Of a DNA stretch of 64,000 nucleotides, positions 19,101 through 26,879 are shown piece after piece (positions within the stretch are counted from its first letter, which is position 1; each line of letters begins with the position of its first letter). The DNA is from DATBAX01 sp963723765 (lineage in GTDB: Bacteria > Acidobacteriota > Terriglobia > Terriglobales > Acidobacteriaceae). The notes under the pieces were generated by a model. That model ran no database searches and was not told the origin of the DNA. It was given only the letters and a program-made list of their open reading frames with translations. The position numbers and the translations under genes were made by a program. The DNA lies in NCBI GenBank assembly GCA_963723765.1, contig CAVRSD010000003.1, forward strand, positions 930,001 through 994,000, in the 5' to 3' direction.

Positions 19101-19315
19101 TGCTGGGCGGATTGCCTTTAGCACTGGGCACTGGAACTGGTTCCGAGCTGCACCGGCCCCTCGGCATTACGATTGTCGGAGGCCTGATCGTGAGCCAGGC
19201 GCTTACTTTGTTCACTACCCCCGTGGTTTACCTCTACATGGATCGTTTGCGGGCCGACTTAAAAAAACCTGCTCTTTCGAGACCGGTCATACCTGCAGTA
19301 ACTCAGGCAGATTAG
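16163..19315 (+). CDS. RND multidrug efflux pump subunit (MdtC-like)
   Basis: Second RND pump of 1050 residues, a close paralogue of the upstream gene. It begins MSISAPFIKRPIGTSLLTLA and keeps the proton-relay aspartates (STGFVVDDAIVVLENITRYL) and the C-half motif GLVKKNAIMMIDFALDAE. An insertion of about 20 residues (AAGADVSGTPQGGSPKAQ) lies in the first porter loop relative to its neighbour. Both pumps retain the DD pair, so both can in principle conduct protons. Tandem, non-identical RND subunits downstream of one adaptor gene are the hallmark of MdtABC/MuxABC systems. Confidence 0.92.
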   Translation: MSISAPFIKRPIGTSLLTLALFLSGVIAFNFLPVAPLPQVEFPVISVGASLPGASPETMASAVATPLERQFGRIAGVNQMTSTSQLGSTSIVLQFDLNRNIDAAGRDVQAAINAARSQLPSYLPGNPTYRKANPADAPVLILALTSDLIPRPTMYDQANSILSQKLAQVSGVGQVFVGGGANPAVRAEVNPMQLNNLGVGLDTVRTALGAANSNQAKGELSNPENQWTITDNDQISEADQYRSLIVAYNKTNGAAVRLGDVADVQDSVEDVHTAGLAAGADVSGTPQGGSPKAQPAVLIIIFRQPGANIIDVVDNVYGLLPQLQASISPSIHISVVMDRTTTIRASVHDIEITLLISIVLVILVVFAFLRTVRATIIPSIAVPLSLIGTFAVMYLLNYSLDNLSLMALAISTGFVVDDAIVVLENITRYLEQGMQPIEAAFRGAREIGFTVLSMSTSLIAVFIPILLMGGIVGRIFREFAVTLSIAIAVSLLVSLSTTPAMCAQLLKPVHEEKHNRIYKFSEKIFEWILNIYKVALGWVLRHQPVMLVVTIATACLTVVLYIMVPKGFFPQQDTGRISGAVQAAQDISFPAMNTKMNQFVNIVIKNPDVLTIVGFAGGNTALNQGRMFITLKPLGQRKKTADQVIGDLRKSLSVVPGATLFMQSAQDLTIGGRQSQAQYQFTLQGEDLTELNTWAPQLFQKLRTLPQLRDVNTDQQDKALQSSVTIDRDTASRLGIAPADIDNALYDTFGQRQVSTIYRPLNQYHVVMEVAPQYQQSADALQSVYVHSSNGSMVPLSAFTHVAPSNTSLAVSHQGTAPAVTLSFNLAPKVSLGDATKAIESAEAEIKFPATIHGSFQGTAAAFQDSLSTEWILILAAVGTVYIVLGILYESYIHPITILSTIPSAGVGAILALLITGNELNVIGMIGIILLIGLVKKNAIMMIDFALDAERREGKSPIDAIHEACMMRFRPIMMTTMAALLGGLPLALGTGTGSELHRPLGITIVGGLIVSQALTLFTTPVVYLYMDRLRADLKKPALSRPVIPAVTQAD

Positions 19316-19500
19316 TCGCCGTTCCAGTAACTAGTCACACGTTACCAGCTCGACTTCGATTTATAAGATATCCAATCGTCCCGAAGTACCGGTGAATAAC
19401 CCGGAAAACTCCGCACTAAGTCTCATTACCTCCGTAATGTGCACGCCTCAGGTTTCCAGATTACCCTTGTCCGGTAAGTAGCCCTATTCAGGAGAACCGT
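19316..19500. other. Intergenic region after the RND operon
   Basis: No gene, clear terminator or repeat is visible. It ends in AGGAGA at 19490-19495, a ribosome-binding site pointing at an in-frame ATT at 19501 (see the next gene). Confidence 0.4.
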
Positions 19501-19575
19501 ATTTCCACTACAGCCACAGTTAGAGCTGACCGGAGTGCATCGGCTCGGGCGTTCATTCACAGCCTGAATATTCTG

Positions 19576-22200
19576 GTGAAATACGTGCGTTTGTACGGCT
19601 TTGATCACAAGCGTACTACCGGACAATTCGAAATCGCCTGGAACGAACTCCAGCAGGGTTTACCCAAAGATCGCGATGGCGGGTTTCTTCTCGGGGTTTC
19701 CGGAAACACACTCTTACTCGACGGAATTGCCCTCGAGACTGGCCAAGCGGAGCGCAGCTTCGCACACCTTCTGAATACCGCCGGACTGGCCAGCATTCAG
19801 TTTACAAACACCGTCACGCTCGACGATTTTGGCCGCCTGGTAAAAGCTTTCGCTGTCGGTAGCTCCAAAGCTCAGGATGTCGTCAAGCAAATCAAGGAAA
19901 TCTTTGGTGACAACAAACAAGCCACCATCAGAATTAACGAAGTCAAGTTTGTTGCTGCCGACCCGGCGACTGGCGATGTCTCCATTGCTGCTCAGATTGC
20001 CGCCCAGACCCTGGGGCCCGAGTTCAAGCAATGGTTGAATGATCCCCAGAAATTGCTTCAACTCATTGCCGCTGCAGAAGGCGCTCATCAAGGCGGATCC
20101 GGCGTTGTGGGTGGTGCGCCTGTTGGAAGTGTTCCCAACACACCTGGCGACGGCACGGTGGCCGTGGGCGGAACCGGAACTGGTGGAAACTGGACCGGCG
20201 GAACAGTTCCTCTACAGGAAGAAGAAGTCATTCAGGCAATTCGCTTGCTGACCAGGTTCGGCGAAGTCGGCGGCGATCCGAATGCCAAGACAGAATCGCT
20301 GCAGGCCGAACTCAACCAGACCGATCCCAATACCAAGCTCAACCTGCAGCAGTTACTGGAAGGCCTGGCGGCCACAGTTCCTGCGCAACAGAACGATACC
20401 CCCCTTCTGATGAAGGCGGCCGAACACATGGCCATTCGCTTTGCCCTGGAGCGTTTCCAGAAGGGTGAAGTGAAAGTTAACGCGGTGCACCAGATGCTTG
20501 AGCACATGAGCCGGCAGATGGACACGCTGCGCCAGATCTTGCGCATCCAGGAAGATAAGATGGGCAAGGCTGGCATCCTGGTGGAGTCGCACGCGGATAT
20601 CCTTGACCGTATGTTCTGGGCCGAAGTGCCCGACGCCGGCAAGAAAAGTGTTCTTCTCTCCAATGAAGCTCCCTGCGTGCCGCCGCGAAACGTGCGCCAG
20701 TTTGTCGAGGTTCTCCTGGATCGAGGCGACAAGGATTCGGCCAATGCCGTCCTGCAAAACTATTGCAACTGTCTCGACGCGAAAGATACGGAACCACGCC
20801 GCAAAATCGCCACCGGCTTAAGCCAGCTCGCCGATTTATATGCTGCACTCGGAAATGATTTGATGGGCACGGCAGTAAAGAAGCTTGGCGAGACGCTCTG
20901 CAAAGAACCGGATCCAGAACTGCAGAGCATGATCAGCGCGGCTTTTGTGCGCATGAGTTCCGAGGCCAGCACGCGAAGACTATATGGCGCTTTGAACGAT
21001 GTCTGCGAGGCCATCGACAATATTGCCAAACTGCGGCCTGTACTCGCAGGCGACTTGCGACCGCGCATCGGCGTGGAAAATCGCCTGCCGGAATTCATCG
21101 AAGAAGCTTTGCGCGAACCGAAGATTCCTGCCGATCTGCTTCTGGTCCTTCGCCGCACTTCGCAAGCCGGAGTCGAACACCTGGCGGACCGGTTCTTCCG
21201 TTGCATGCGTCGCGATGAATGCGACCGGATGGTGGAGCTGGTGAAAGAACTTGGCCCCGACGGCATTGGACAATTGCGGGAAATGCTGCGCACCGGTCAG
21301 GCCCGGACGGCGGCCTCTGTGATCGGCCTATTGAGCCGCTTGGATGTACCCTCATTATTGGAATTGCTGCCCACCCGGCTGCCGGAGTGGAACCGCTTCT
21401 ATCACGACATTGTTGTACGCCAGATCGCTTATGGTGCTGCGCCAGATCGCGGCCGGTCTTTACTGGAGCTTTTGGAAGTCCTGGATCCACTGGTCCTGCC
21501 GCAGGCTCTCGATGAAATTGGTATGAGTGGTGACCGCACCGCCGTCCCGCCTCTGATTGTGATGGCGGAAGCGGGCGAGGCCAAGGAACGCTCTCCGCTG
21601 CTTCAAGCCAAAGCGGTGGAGTCATTGGGCCGGTTGCGTGAACCGGAATCGGTTCCCGTGCTGCGCAATCTTCTGGAAGCCAAAAAGATGTGGAAATATA
21701 TTCACCCTCGTGAGCTGCGTATCGCAGCCGCACAGGCGTTGGCCAAGATTGATCCCCGTTACGGCAGCCAGGTGATGGCTGACAACGGTCTGGAGCCGGG
21801 AGAGCTGGCCATTGCGCCGTTAGACGCAGCTCCGGCCTGTCCCTGGGTGCGGCAGCGCCGCTATGAACGTATTGCCCTGCGCAAATCGATTTCGGCCACC
21901 ATCAGCAGTTCCTGGGGGAAGTCCGGCATTTCGATTCGCGAACTTAGTCTGGGCGGCGGCATGGGCATCAAGGAAGACAATCTCCGCGTCGGGGCGGAAG
22001 CCAATCTTGATATGTCGGTGGGCATGAAGCATATCCGGGCGCAGGTTCTCTTGCGCCGGGCACGGGTCAATGAAGTTGGTTTTGAAATCGTGAATACGGA
22101 CCTCGAAAGCCGCTATCGCCTGCGCCGCGTATTGATGGAAGCGGTCGAAAACGCGCCCGAGACAAGAGGCACCGACTGGAACGGCGCGCGCAAGATTTAA
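19576..22200 (+). CDS. Large HEAT-repeat protein with C-terminal PilZ-like domain
   Basis: 874 residues from GTG 19576. Residues 1-110 form an alpha/beta unit (KYVRLYGFDHKRTTGQF). A Gly/Thr-rich linker lies near 175-215. A long helical region with HEAT-like repeats spans about 220-740 (for example VESLGRLREPESVPVLRNLL). A PilZ-like domain spans about 757-865, with RRYERIALRK and ELSLGGGMGI in place of the canonical RxxxR and (D/N)xSxxG, so c-di-GMP binding is plausible but the acidic residue is Glu. The GTG has no ribosome-binding site. The same frame is open upstream, and an ATT codon at 19501 lies 5 bases after AGGAGA, giving 25 more residues (STTATVRADRSASARAFIHS). Function unknown; possibly a c-di-GMP-linked scaffold. 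Confidence 0.75.
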   Translation: MKYVRLYGFDHKRTTGQFEIAWNELQQGLPKDRDGGFLLGVSGNTLLLDGIALETGQAERSFAHLLNTAGLASIQFTNTVTLDDFGRLVKAFAVGSSKAQDVVKQIKEIFGDNKQATIRINEVKFVAADPATGDVSIAAQIAAQTLGPEFKQWLNDPQKLLQLIAAAEGAHQGGSGVVGGAPVGSVPNTPGDGTVAVGGTGTGGNWTGGTVPLQEEEVIQAIRLLTRFGEVGGDPNAKTESLQAELNQTDPNTKLNLQQLLEGLAATVPAQQNDTPLLMKAAEHMAIRFALERFQKGEVKVNAVHQMLEHMSRQMDTLRQILRIQEDKMGKAGILVESHADILDRMFWAEVPDAGKKSVLLSNEAPCVPPRNVRQFVEVLLDRGDKDSANAVLQNYCNCLDAKDTEPRRKIATGLSQLADLYAALGNDLMGTAVKKLGETLCKEPDPELQSMISAAFVRMSSEASTRRLYGALNDVCEAIDNIAKLRPVLAGDLRPRIGVENRLPEFIEEALREPKIPADLLLVLRRTSQAGVEHLADRFFRCMRRDECDRMVELVKELGPDGIGQLREMLRTGQARTAASVIGLLSRLDVPSLLELLPTRLPEWNRFYHDIVVRQIAYGAAPDRGRSLLELLEVLDPLVLPQALDEIGMSGDRTAVPPLIVMAEAGEAKERSPLLQAKAVESLGRLREPESVPVLRNLLEAKKMWKYIHPRELRIAAAQALAKIDPRYGSQVMADNGLEPGELAIAPLDAAPACPWVRQRRYERIALRKSISATISSSWGKSGISIRELSLGGGMGIKEDNLRVGAEANLDMSVGMKHIRAQVLLRRARVNEVGFEIVNTDLESRYRLRRVLMEAVENAPETRGTDWNGARKI

Positions 22201-22229
22201 ACCGAAAAATCCAGAGAGATTAGAAAATT

Positions 22230-22262
22230 AGAAAGCCTCTGCTTCACAGCAGAGGCTTTTGA
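22230..22262. terminator. Bidirectional intrinsic terminator between the PilZ gene and atpE
   Basis: A perfect stem AAAGCCTCTGCT / AGCAGAGGCTTT with a TCAC loop is followed by TTTT on the plus strand and by a T-rich tract (TTTCTAATTTTC) on the minus strand. It separates two convergent genes, so it can serve both. Confidence 0.8.
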
Positions 22263-22288
22263 ATTTCGCGAAGTACATCGACCAACCG

Positions 22289-22603
22289 CTAGACCACCTT
22301 CACAAAGATAATCAAGAGCGTAAACAGCACCAGCGATTCGACGAACGCCAATCCAATCAGCAATGCTACTTGAATACTCGCGCGTGCCGCGGGATTGCGC
22401 GCCATGCCCTCGCAGGCCGCCGCTCCGATTTTCCCCTGACCCAACGCGGCCAGTCCGGCAGCGATCGCCATGCCAAATCCGGACGCAATCGCGACCCAGT
22501 TCACTCCCGTGTGCGCGGCAGCTTCCGAACCCTGCGCGAACGCCGGGACCGCCACCACCATACAAACCATAACAATACTCAAAACCAATACAAACTTACG
22601 CAT
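22289..22603 (-). CDS. atpE: ATP synthase F0 subunit c, with cleavable-type leader
   Basis: Rotor-ring subunit of F-type ATP synthase, 104 residues. Residues 1-23 look like a signal peptide (ending VPAFA before Q24). The mature part is a two-helix hairpin with loop GMARNPAARAS and the ion-binding carboxylate Glu89 in helix 2 (LIGLAFVESLVLF). Gln56 (LAALGQGKIG) and Ser90 occupy the positions of Gln32 and Ser66 in the sodium-binding c-ring of Propionigenium, while the following Thr is Leu here. AAGGAG lies 6 bases before ATG. Last gene of the atpZ-atpI-atpB-atpE run; F1 genes are not in the window. Confidence 0.93.
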   Translation of the reverse strand: MRKFVLVLSIVMVCMVVAVPAFAQGSEAAAHTGVNWVAIASGFGMAIAAGLAALGQGKIGAAACEGMARNPAARASIQVALLIGLAFVESLVLFTLLIIFVKVV

Positions 22604-22704
22604 AGTGCTCTCCTTAGGTGAATGAATTTGCCGCTAGTGGGTGGTTGACGTCACCGTGCAGACGCCCTCACGCTTGCAGCGTTTTTAATGAAGCCGAATA
22701 ACTT

Positions 22705-23436
22705 TTAGTGTTCGTTCGCCGTCGCCTCCCCCAGATAAACCGCTGCCAGGAGAACGAAAATGTACGTCTGAATAGTCCCAAAGAAAACGTGCAACCCCAT
22801 GAACAAAACCGGGAAAAAAATCGGAATCAGCGAGAAAAATACCAGCGTTACCATTTCGCCGGCAAATATATTCGCATACAAGCGAACGGTGAGCGACATC
22901 AGGCGCGCCAGATGACTGAAAACTTCAATGGGAAACATCAGAATCGCCAGCCACCACACCGGGCCCATAAAATGTTTGAGGTACCCGATGGGCCCATTCA
23001 CCCGCACCCCATGATAGTTGTAGTAAACCCAGGTCACCACTGCGCATCCGAGCGGAACCACGGGACTCGCGGTCGGCGATCCGAGCCCCGGAATTAATCC
23101 AATCATGTTCGAAAAGAAAATGAACAATCCCAAAGTAATCAGGTAAGGCAAATACCTCTCGTAGTCGTGTCCGATGATCTCCTTGCCCAACTGTCCCACA
23201 AAACCCTGAGCAGCCTCCATAGAGTGCTGCAACGCCCCGGGGCTCTCCACTGAAAGGCTTGCCCTCACGATCACGAACAAGGTAGTCAAAATGAGGACCA
23301 CCAGTATTTGCATGGCCACATGATCAGGAATGGGTACCAAAGGATTGCTGGGATGGACGTGAAGCAACTCCAATAGCGACGTCACCGGACCGCCAAACCA
23401 TCGATTCAGAAGCTCGGTGAACAGTAATGTGTGCAT
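22705..23436 (-). CDS. atpB: ATP synthase F0 subunit a
   Basis: Membrane stator subunit of 243 residues forming the ion half-channels beside the c-ring. The essential arginine is visible in MSLTVRLYANIFAGEMV (around residue 185). Other family features are FFSNMIGLIPGLGSPT and the C-terminal helix FGTIQTYIFVLLAAVYLGEA. It lies 102 bases upstream of atpE on the same strand and 36 bases after atpI. Confidence 0.95.
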   Translation of the reverse strand: MHTLLFTELLNRWFGGPVTSLLELLHVHPSNPLVPIPDHVAMQILVVLILTTLFVIVRASLSVESPGALQHSMEAAQGFVGQLGKEIIGHDYERYLPYLITLGLFIFFSNMIGLIPGLGSPTASPVVPLGCAVVTWVYYNYHGVRVNGPIGYLKHFMGPVWWLAILMFPIEVFSHLARLMSLTVRLYANIFAGEMVTLVFFSLIPIFFPVLFMGLHVFFGTIQTYIFVLLAAVYLGEATANEH

Positions 23437-23471
23437 TCAAATTCCTGGCAGTAAGTTATGTATGGGGAAGA

Positions 23472-23909
23472 TCAAATGCCATGCCGCGAGAGCGAAAAAC
23501 CCTCGTAAACAGCCTCGCCCATCATGGCCGCAACCGGCAAACAGAGCCCGCAAAGCATCCCGCGGAACGCCCCTGGCCAACCAATAAATGTAACATACGT
23601 CACCATGGCGATCAAAAGGTAGCGAATCAAGAAGCGAAACACGATTCGACCGCCTCTTTCCGGGCTTTGAAATTCCACAATCGCGCGCGCCAGACCATTA
23701 ACGGCCCGTTCCAGCCAGCGAAAATTCACATAGGAAATGGCCGCACCCAGAAAAAATCCTTCCGCAGCCACCCTGCCGAAACGCACCCAGGTCAGCGGGA
23801 CGAGTATCGCGCTAAGGACAATAATCGACCACAAAATCCGTCGTGCCGCGCCGCCATAGAAGGCAACGCTCTCACTGGATTCCACACCCAGCGGCCCGAC
23901 GTCAGTCAT
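23472..23909 (-). CDS. atpI: ATP synthase subunit I-like protein
   Basis: 145-residue membrane protein with four predicted helices in two hairpins (RILWSIIVLSAILVPLTWV and FRFLIRYLLIAMVTYVTFI among them). It matches the size and position of AtpI, which assists c-ring assembly and possibly Mg uptake. Its start overlaps the atpZ stop by four bases (ATGA), and atpB follows. The sequence itself is poorly conserved, so the call rests on topology and context. Confidence 0.75.
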   Translation of the reverse strand: MTDVGPLGVESSESVAFYGGAARRILWSIIVLSAILVPLTWVRFGRVAAEGFFLGAAISYVNFRWLERAVNGLARAIVEFQSPERGGRIVFRFLIRYLLIAMVTYVTFIGWPGAFRGMLCGLCLPVAAMMGEAVYEGFSLSRHGI

Positions 23910-24160
23910 GACTTGTTTTTCCGTTGGTCGTCCGAAGAAAGCGAGGTGGCCATGCGAATCATCTCAATAAATCCGACCACCGCCCCGAATATCAGCCCCA
24001 CAAGGAACAACCACTTAGTATGCAGCCAATGATCAAGTCCTTTGCCGATAATGAATCCGAGAAATACGGCGGCTGGAATGACGAACCCGATCTCGGAATA
24101 ACGAGCGTAGGCTACCAACGGATTGCTGTTTTTTGTCTCGTCCTTATTTTCGGGCTCCAT
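23906..24160 (-). CDS. atpZ: AtpZ/AtpI-family small membrane protein
   Basis: 84 residues with two membrane helices (IGFVIPAAVFLGFIIGKGLD and WLFLVGLIFGAVVGFIEMI) joined by the short HWLHTK loop, as in AtpZ (a putative Ca/Mg-transporting accessory subunit of F-type ATP synthases). The GxxxGxxLD pattern at the end of helix 1 is typical. First gene of the F0 cluster and translationally coupled to the next one. Confidence 0.8.
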   Translation of the reverse strand: MEPENKDETKNSNPLVAYARYSEIGFVIPAAVFLGFIIGKGLDHWLHTKWLFLVGLIFGAVVGFIEMIRMATSLSSDDQRKNKS

Positions 24161-24185
24161 AGCATTGAGGTTAGCAGAGCCCGCT

Positions 24186-24530
24186 TCACCCCTGATGACT
24201 AGCCGCCTGATAGCTCTCGATCAAATCGCGAATTCTCAGCGCGTCGGCTTTGCGATGACCATAGCTGGTAATGGGATCGGTTCCACTGGTGGACTCGATG
24301 CGAATCGTTGACCAGATCACTCCCGTCGAAATGGCGACCGAGGCAACTTTCCCGATGGCAATACTCTCATCGGTACTGCCGAACGCACGTCCCTTGACGC
24401 GGCTTACCCGCATTGGACTGACCTCAATGCGAGTAGGAAAGAAGAAATTTCCCTTGGTCATGCGGCTGGCCGTAAAGGTCTCGGTTTGTGCGGTTGGTTC
24501 GGTCATGACTTGATCGTGAGACAACGCCAT
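24186..24530 (-). CDS. Small PH-domain-like hypothetical protein
   Basis: About 114 residues from ATG 24530 (MALSHDQVMTEPTAQ); a second ATG at 24506 is possible and neither has a strong ribosome-binding site. The body is beta-rich (GNFFFPTRIEVSPMRVSRV, VASVAISTGVIWSTIRIEST) and ends in a helix (ALRIRDLIESYQAAS), a layout like short bacterial PH domains that bind membranes or proteins. No transmembrane segment. Function unknown. It lies upstream of the F0 genes and divergent from lysS. Confidence 0.6.
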   Translation of the reverse strand: MALSHDQVMTEPTAQTETFTASRMTKGNFFFPTRIEVSPMRVSRVKGRAFGSTDESIAIGKVASVAISTGVIWSTIRIESTSGTDPITSYGHRKADALRIRDLIESYQAASHQG

Positions 24531-24637
24531 ACTAACGCCTGGAGGCTTGGGCAGCAAGAAGTTGGAATATTCAACAGACCCGGTCGTTGCAAGTCTTGTT
24601 TATAATCGGTTTTCGTCTTTGACGATAAAGGAACCCA

Positions 24638-26191
24638 TTGGCATTCGAAGAAAACATCTACCAGCTGCGGATCGAGAAGCTGAAGCAGATTGAAGCTCTC
24701 GGTCAGCAGGTCTATCCCACGAGGTACGATTTTACCGACACCATTGCCGCGATTTTGTCCGGCTACACCGACAAATCTGCCGAGCAATTGGAGAATCCTC
24801 GCGTCAACGTGCGGATTGCCGGACGCATCATGGCCATCCGACTGATGGGCAAAGCCGGCTTCGCTCACTTGCAGCAGAATGGACAAAAGCTGCAAATTTA
24901 CGTCAAGAAAGATGCGATCGGCGAAAAAGGCTTTGAGCTCTACAAATTGCTCGACCTTGGCGACCACATCGGAGTCAGCGGATATCTCTTCCGCACCCGC
25001 ACCGGCGAGCTCAGCGTGCATGTCGACGAAATCACTTTTCTGTCAAAAGATTTGCTGCCCCTACCGGAGAAATGGCACGGCCTGACCGACGTCGAGCTGC
25101 GCTATCGCCAGCGCTATGTCGATCTGGTGATGAATCCGGAAGTCCGCGAGGTCTTTCTCAAGCGCAGCAAGCTGGTGCAATCGTTGCGCAGGTCGCTCGA
25201 CGCACAGGGCTTCGTGGAGGTGGAAACGCCGATGATGCAGCCCATCGCCGGCGGCGCCGTAGCGCGGCCATTTGTTACGCATCACAACACGCTCGATATC
25301 GATCTTTATCTGCGCATCGCTCCCGAACTCTATCTCAAGCGGCTGGTGGTGGGCGGATTCGATCGGGTGTATGAGATCAATCGCAATTTTCGCAACGAAG
25401 GCATTTCGGTGCGACACAATCCTGAGTTCACCATGCTGGAGTTTTACCAGGCCTACACCGACTATCGCGGCGTGATGGACCTAACCCAGAAGCTGATCGA
25501 GCAGGCAGCCATCGATGTGACCGGCGGAACGAAAACCAAGTGGGGTGATATCGAAATCGATTGGGCGGAAGCTAACTGGCGGCGCATGACTATGCGCGAA
25601 GCCATCATTCATTACTGGCCGGAAACTGCCGGCGCAAGACCGGAAATTTCAGATTTTGCTTCGCATGATTCGGTGAAAATGCTGGTCGACCGCTTCAATA
25701 AAGCCAACGCACACGTCGCCTACGATCCCAGGGAACCTGTGGGAAAAACCATCGCCAATTTATTTGAGGCTGTCGCGGAAGAACATCTTATTCAGCCCAC
25801 CATCATCTACGAATATCCCACGGCGGTCTCGCCGCTTTCCAAGCAGAAAGCGGATGAACCCGACTGGACCGAACGCTGGGAGATTTTTGCGGGAAAAATG
25901 GAAATCTCCAACGGCTTTAGCGAACTAAACGACCCGGAAGACCAGCGCCGCCGCTTCGAAGGACAGCTCACCGAACGCGAACGGGGCGACGACGAAGCCC
26001 ACCAGATGGACGAGGATTACATTCGGGCATTGTCATACGGCATGCCTCCCGCTGGAGGCGTGGGCGTGGGTGTCGATCGCCTGGCCATGCTGCTGACCGA
26101 TTCCCATACCATCCGCGACGTGATCCTGTTTCCGTTGCTACGGCCAGAAAAAGCCTTAACCGCTGAGAGCCAAGAAGACGCCGAAAAGTAA
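24638..26191 (+). CDS. lysS: Lysyl-tRNA synthetase, class II
   Basis: Charges tRNA-Lys; 517 residues. The N-terminal OB-fold anticodon-binding domain (about 60-170, RIAGRIMAIRLMGKAGFAHL) precedes the class II core: motif 1 around FVEVETPMMQPIAGGA, motif 2 at YEINRNFRNEGISVRHNPEF, and motif 3 GVGVGVDRLAMLLT near the C-terminus. The start is TTG 24638 with AAAGGA 6 bases upstream; translation begins AFEENIYQLRIEKL. The short C-terminal tail (TAESQEDAEK) is not conserved. Divergent from the PH-like gene. Confidence 0.96.
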   Translation: MAFEENIYQLRIEKLKQIEALGQQVYPTRYDFTDTIAAILSGYTDKSAEQLENPRVNVRIAGRIMAIRLMGKAGFAHLQQNGQKLQIYVKKDAIGEKGFELYKLLDLGDHIGVSGYLFRTRTGELSVHVDEITFLSKDLLPLPEKWHGLTDVELRYRQRYVDLVMNPEVREVFLKRSKLVQSLRRSLDAQGFVEVETPMMQPIAGGAVARPFVTHHNTLDIDLYLRIAPELYLKRLVVGGFDRVYEINRNFRNEGISVRHNPEFTMLEFYQAYTDYRGVMDLTQKLIEQAAIDVTGGTKTKWGDIEIDWAEANWRRMTMREAIIHYWPETAGARPEISDFASHDSVKMLVDRFNKANAHVAYDPREPVGKTIANLFEAVAEEHLIQPTIIYEYPTAVSPLSKQKADEPDWTERWEIFAGKMEISNGFSELNDPEDQRRRFEGQLTERERGDDEAHQMDEDYIRALSYGMPPAGGVGVGVDRLAMLLTDSHTIRDVILFPLLRPEKALTAESQEDAEK

Positions 26192-26342
26192 GCTCATCGT
26201 ATCCAAGCATGCCCCATTCAAGCTCCCGTTTGAGTTGGGTCTTCCGAGGTTTAAGGAGCCCACCCAGTATCTGACAATGCACTAGAAATGGTGCATCCCA
26301 CAGCATAAAGTCTGAAGCTGGTTTCGTACATTGTATTCCGGC

Positions 26343-26385
26343 AGCGCTACCGTAGCGTCGAGGCAGACGTTGGGTCGGTAGCGCT
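26343..26385. repeat. Inverted repeat AGCGCTACCG ... CGGTAGCGCT
   Basis: Two perfect 10-base arms (26343-26352 and 26376-26385) lie just upstream of the NTF2-like gene in the 217-base gap after lysS. It could be a short dispersed element or a transcript structure. No T-run follows. Confidence 0.45.
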
Positions 26386-26408
26386 TCTGCCTTTCAACCA
26401 GGTTGCGT

Positions 26409-26858
26409 ATGCGGCTATCGATCTACTGTTTCATGCTGCTCTTCGCCGTTTCGATGTTGACTACGGCGCAAACCCAGACGGACGAAAGCGCCGACTCCTC
26501 CAAAGTTCTCGCTTTTGAAAATGCCTGGAGCCAGGCCGAAGAACATCAGGATGCCAAAGCACTCGACAGCCTGCTCGACAATTCGCTGGTGTACGTCCGC
26601 TATGACGGGGCCTTGTGGAGTAAGACGCAATATCTCGCCAGCCTGAAGGATTCGAGTTCTCACGTAGAGCAGGGCGTCAACGAGTCCATGGTGGCCCACA
26701 TATTCGGCAGCAACGCGCTTGTGACGGGGATCTATCGAGTGAAGGGCGTGGAAAAAAGTAAGCCGTATTCGCGGCGTGAGCGTTACGTGGACATCTGGGT
26801 CCAGAAAAATGGAATGTGGATTTGTGTGGCCAGCCAGGTCACACTGATTAATCACTAG
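26409..26858 (+). CDS. Secreted NTF2-like (DUF4440) protein
   Basis: About 149 residues from ATG 26409 with AGG 7 bases upstream; an in-frame TTG two codons earlier is less likely. The signal peptide (LSIYCFMLLFAVSMLTTAQ) predicts export. The rest is a cone-shaped NTF2/SnoaL-type fold: FENAWSQAEEHQDAKALDSL, LVYVRYDGALWSKTQYL, and a last strand WICVASQVTLI. DUF4440 proteins bind small ligands or act as isomerase-like folds; no catalytic residues are assured. Monocistronic between lysS and galE. Confidence 0.75.
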   Translation: MRLSIYCFMLLFAVSMLTTAQTQTDESADSSKVLAFENAWSQAEEHQDAKALDSLLDNSLVYVRYDGALWSKTQYLASLKDSSSHVEQGVNESMVAHIFGSNALVTGIYRVKGVEKSKPYSRRERYVDIWVQKNGMWICVASQVTLINH

Positions 26859-26879
26859 AACGACCAGCCGCTGGAACTG

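Noticed and set aside
23427..24032. Plus-strand 201-codon frame
   Set aside because: Antisense of atpI/atpZ, which are translationally coupled and membrane-protein-like.
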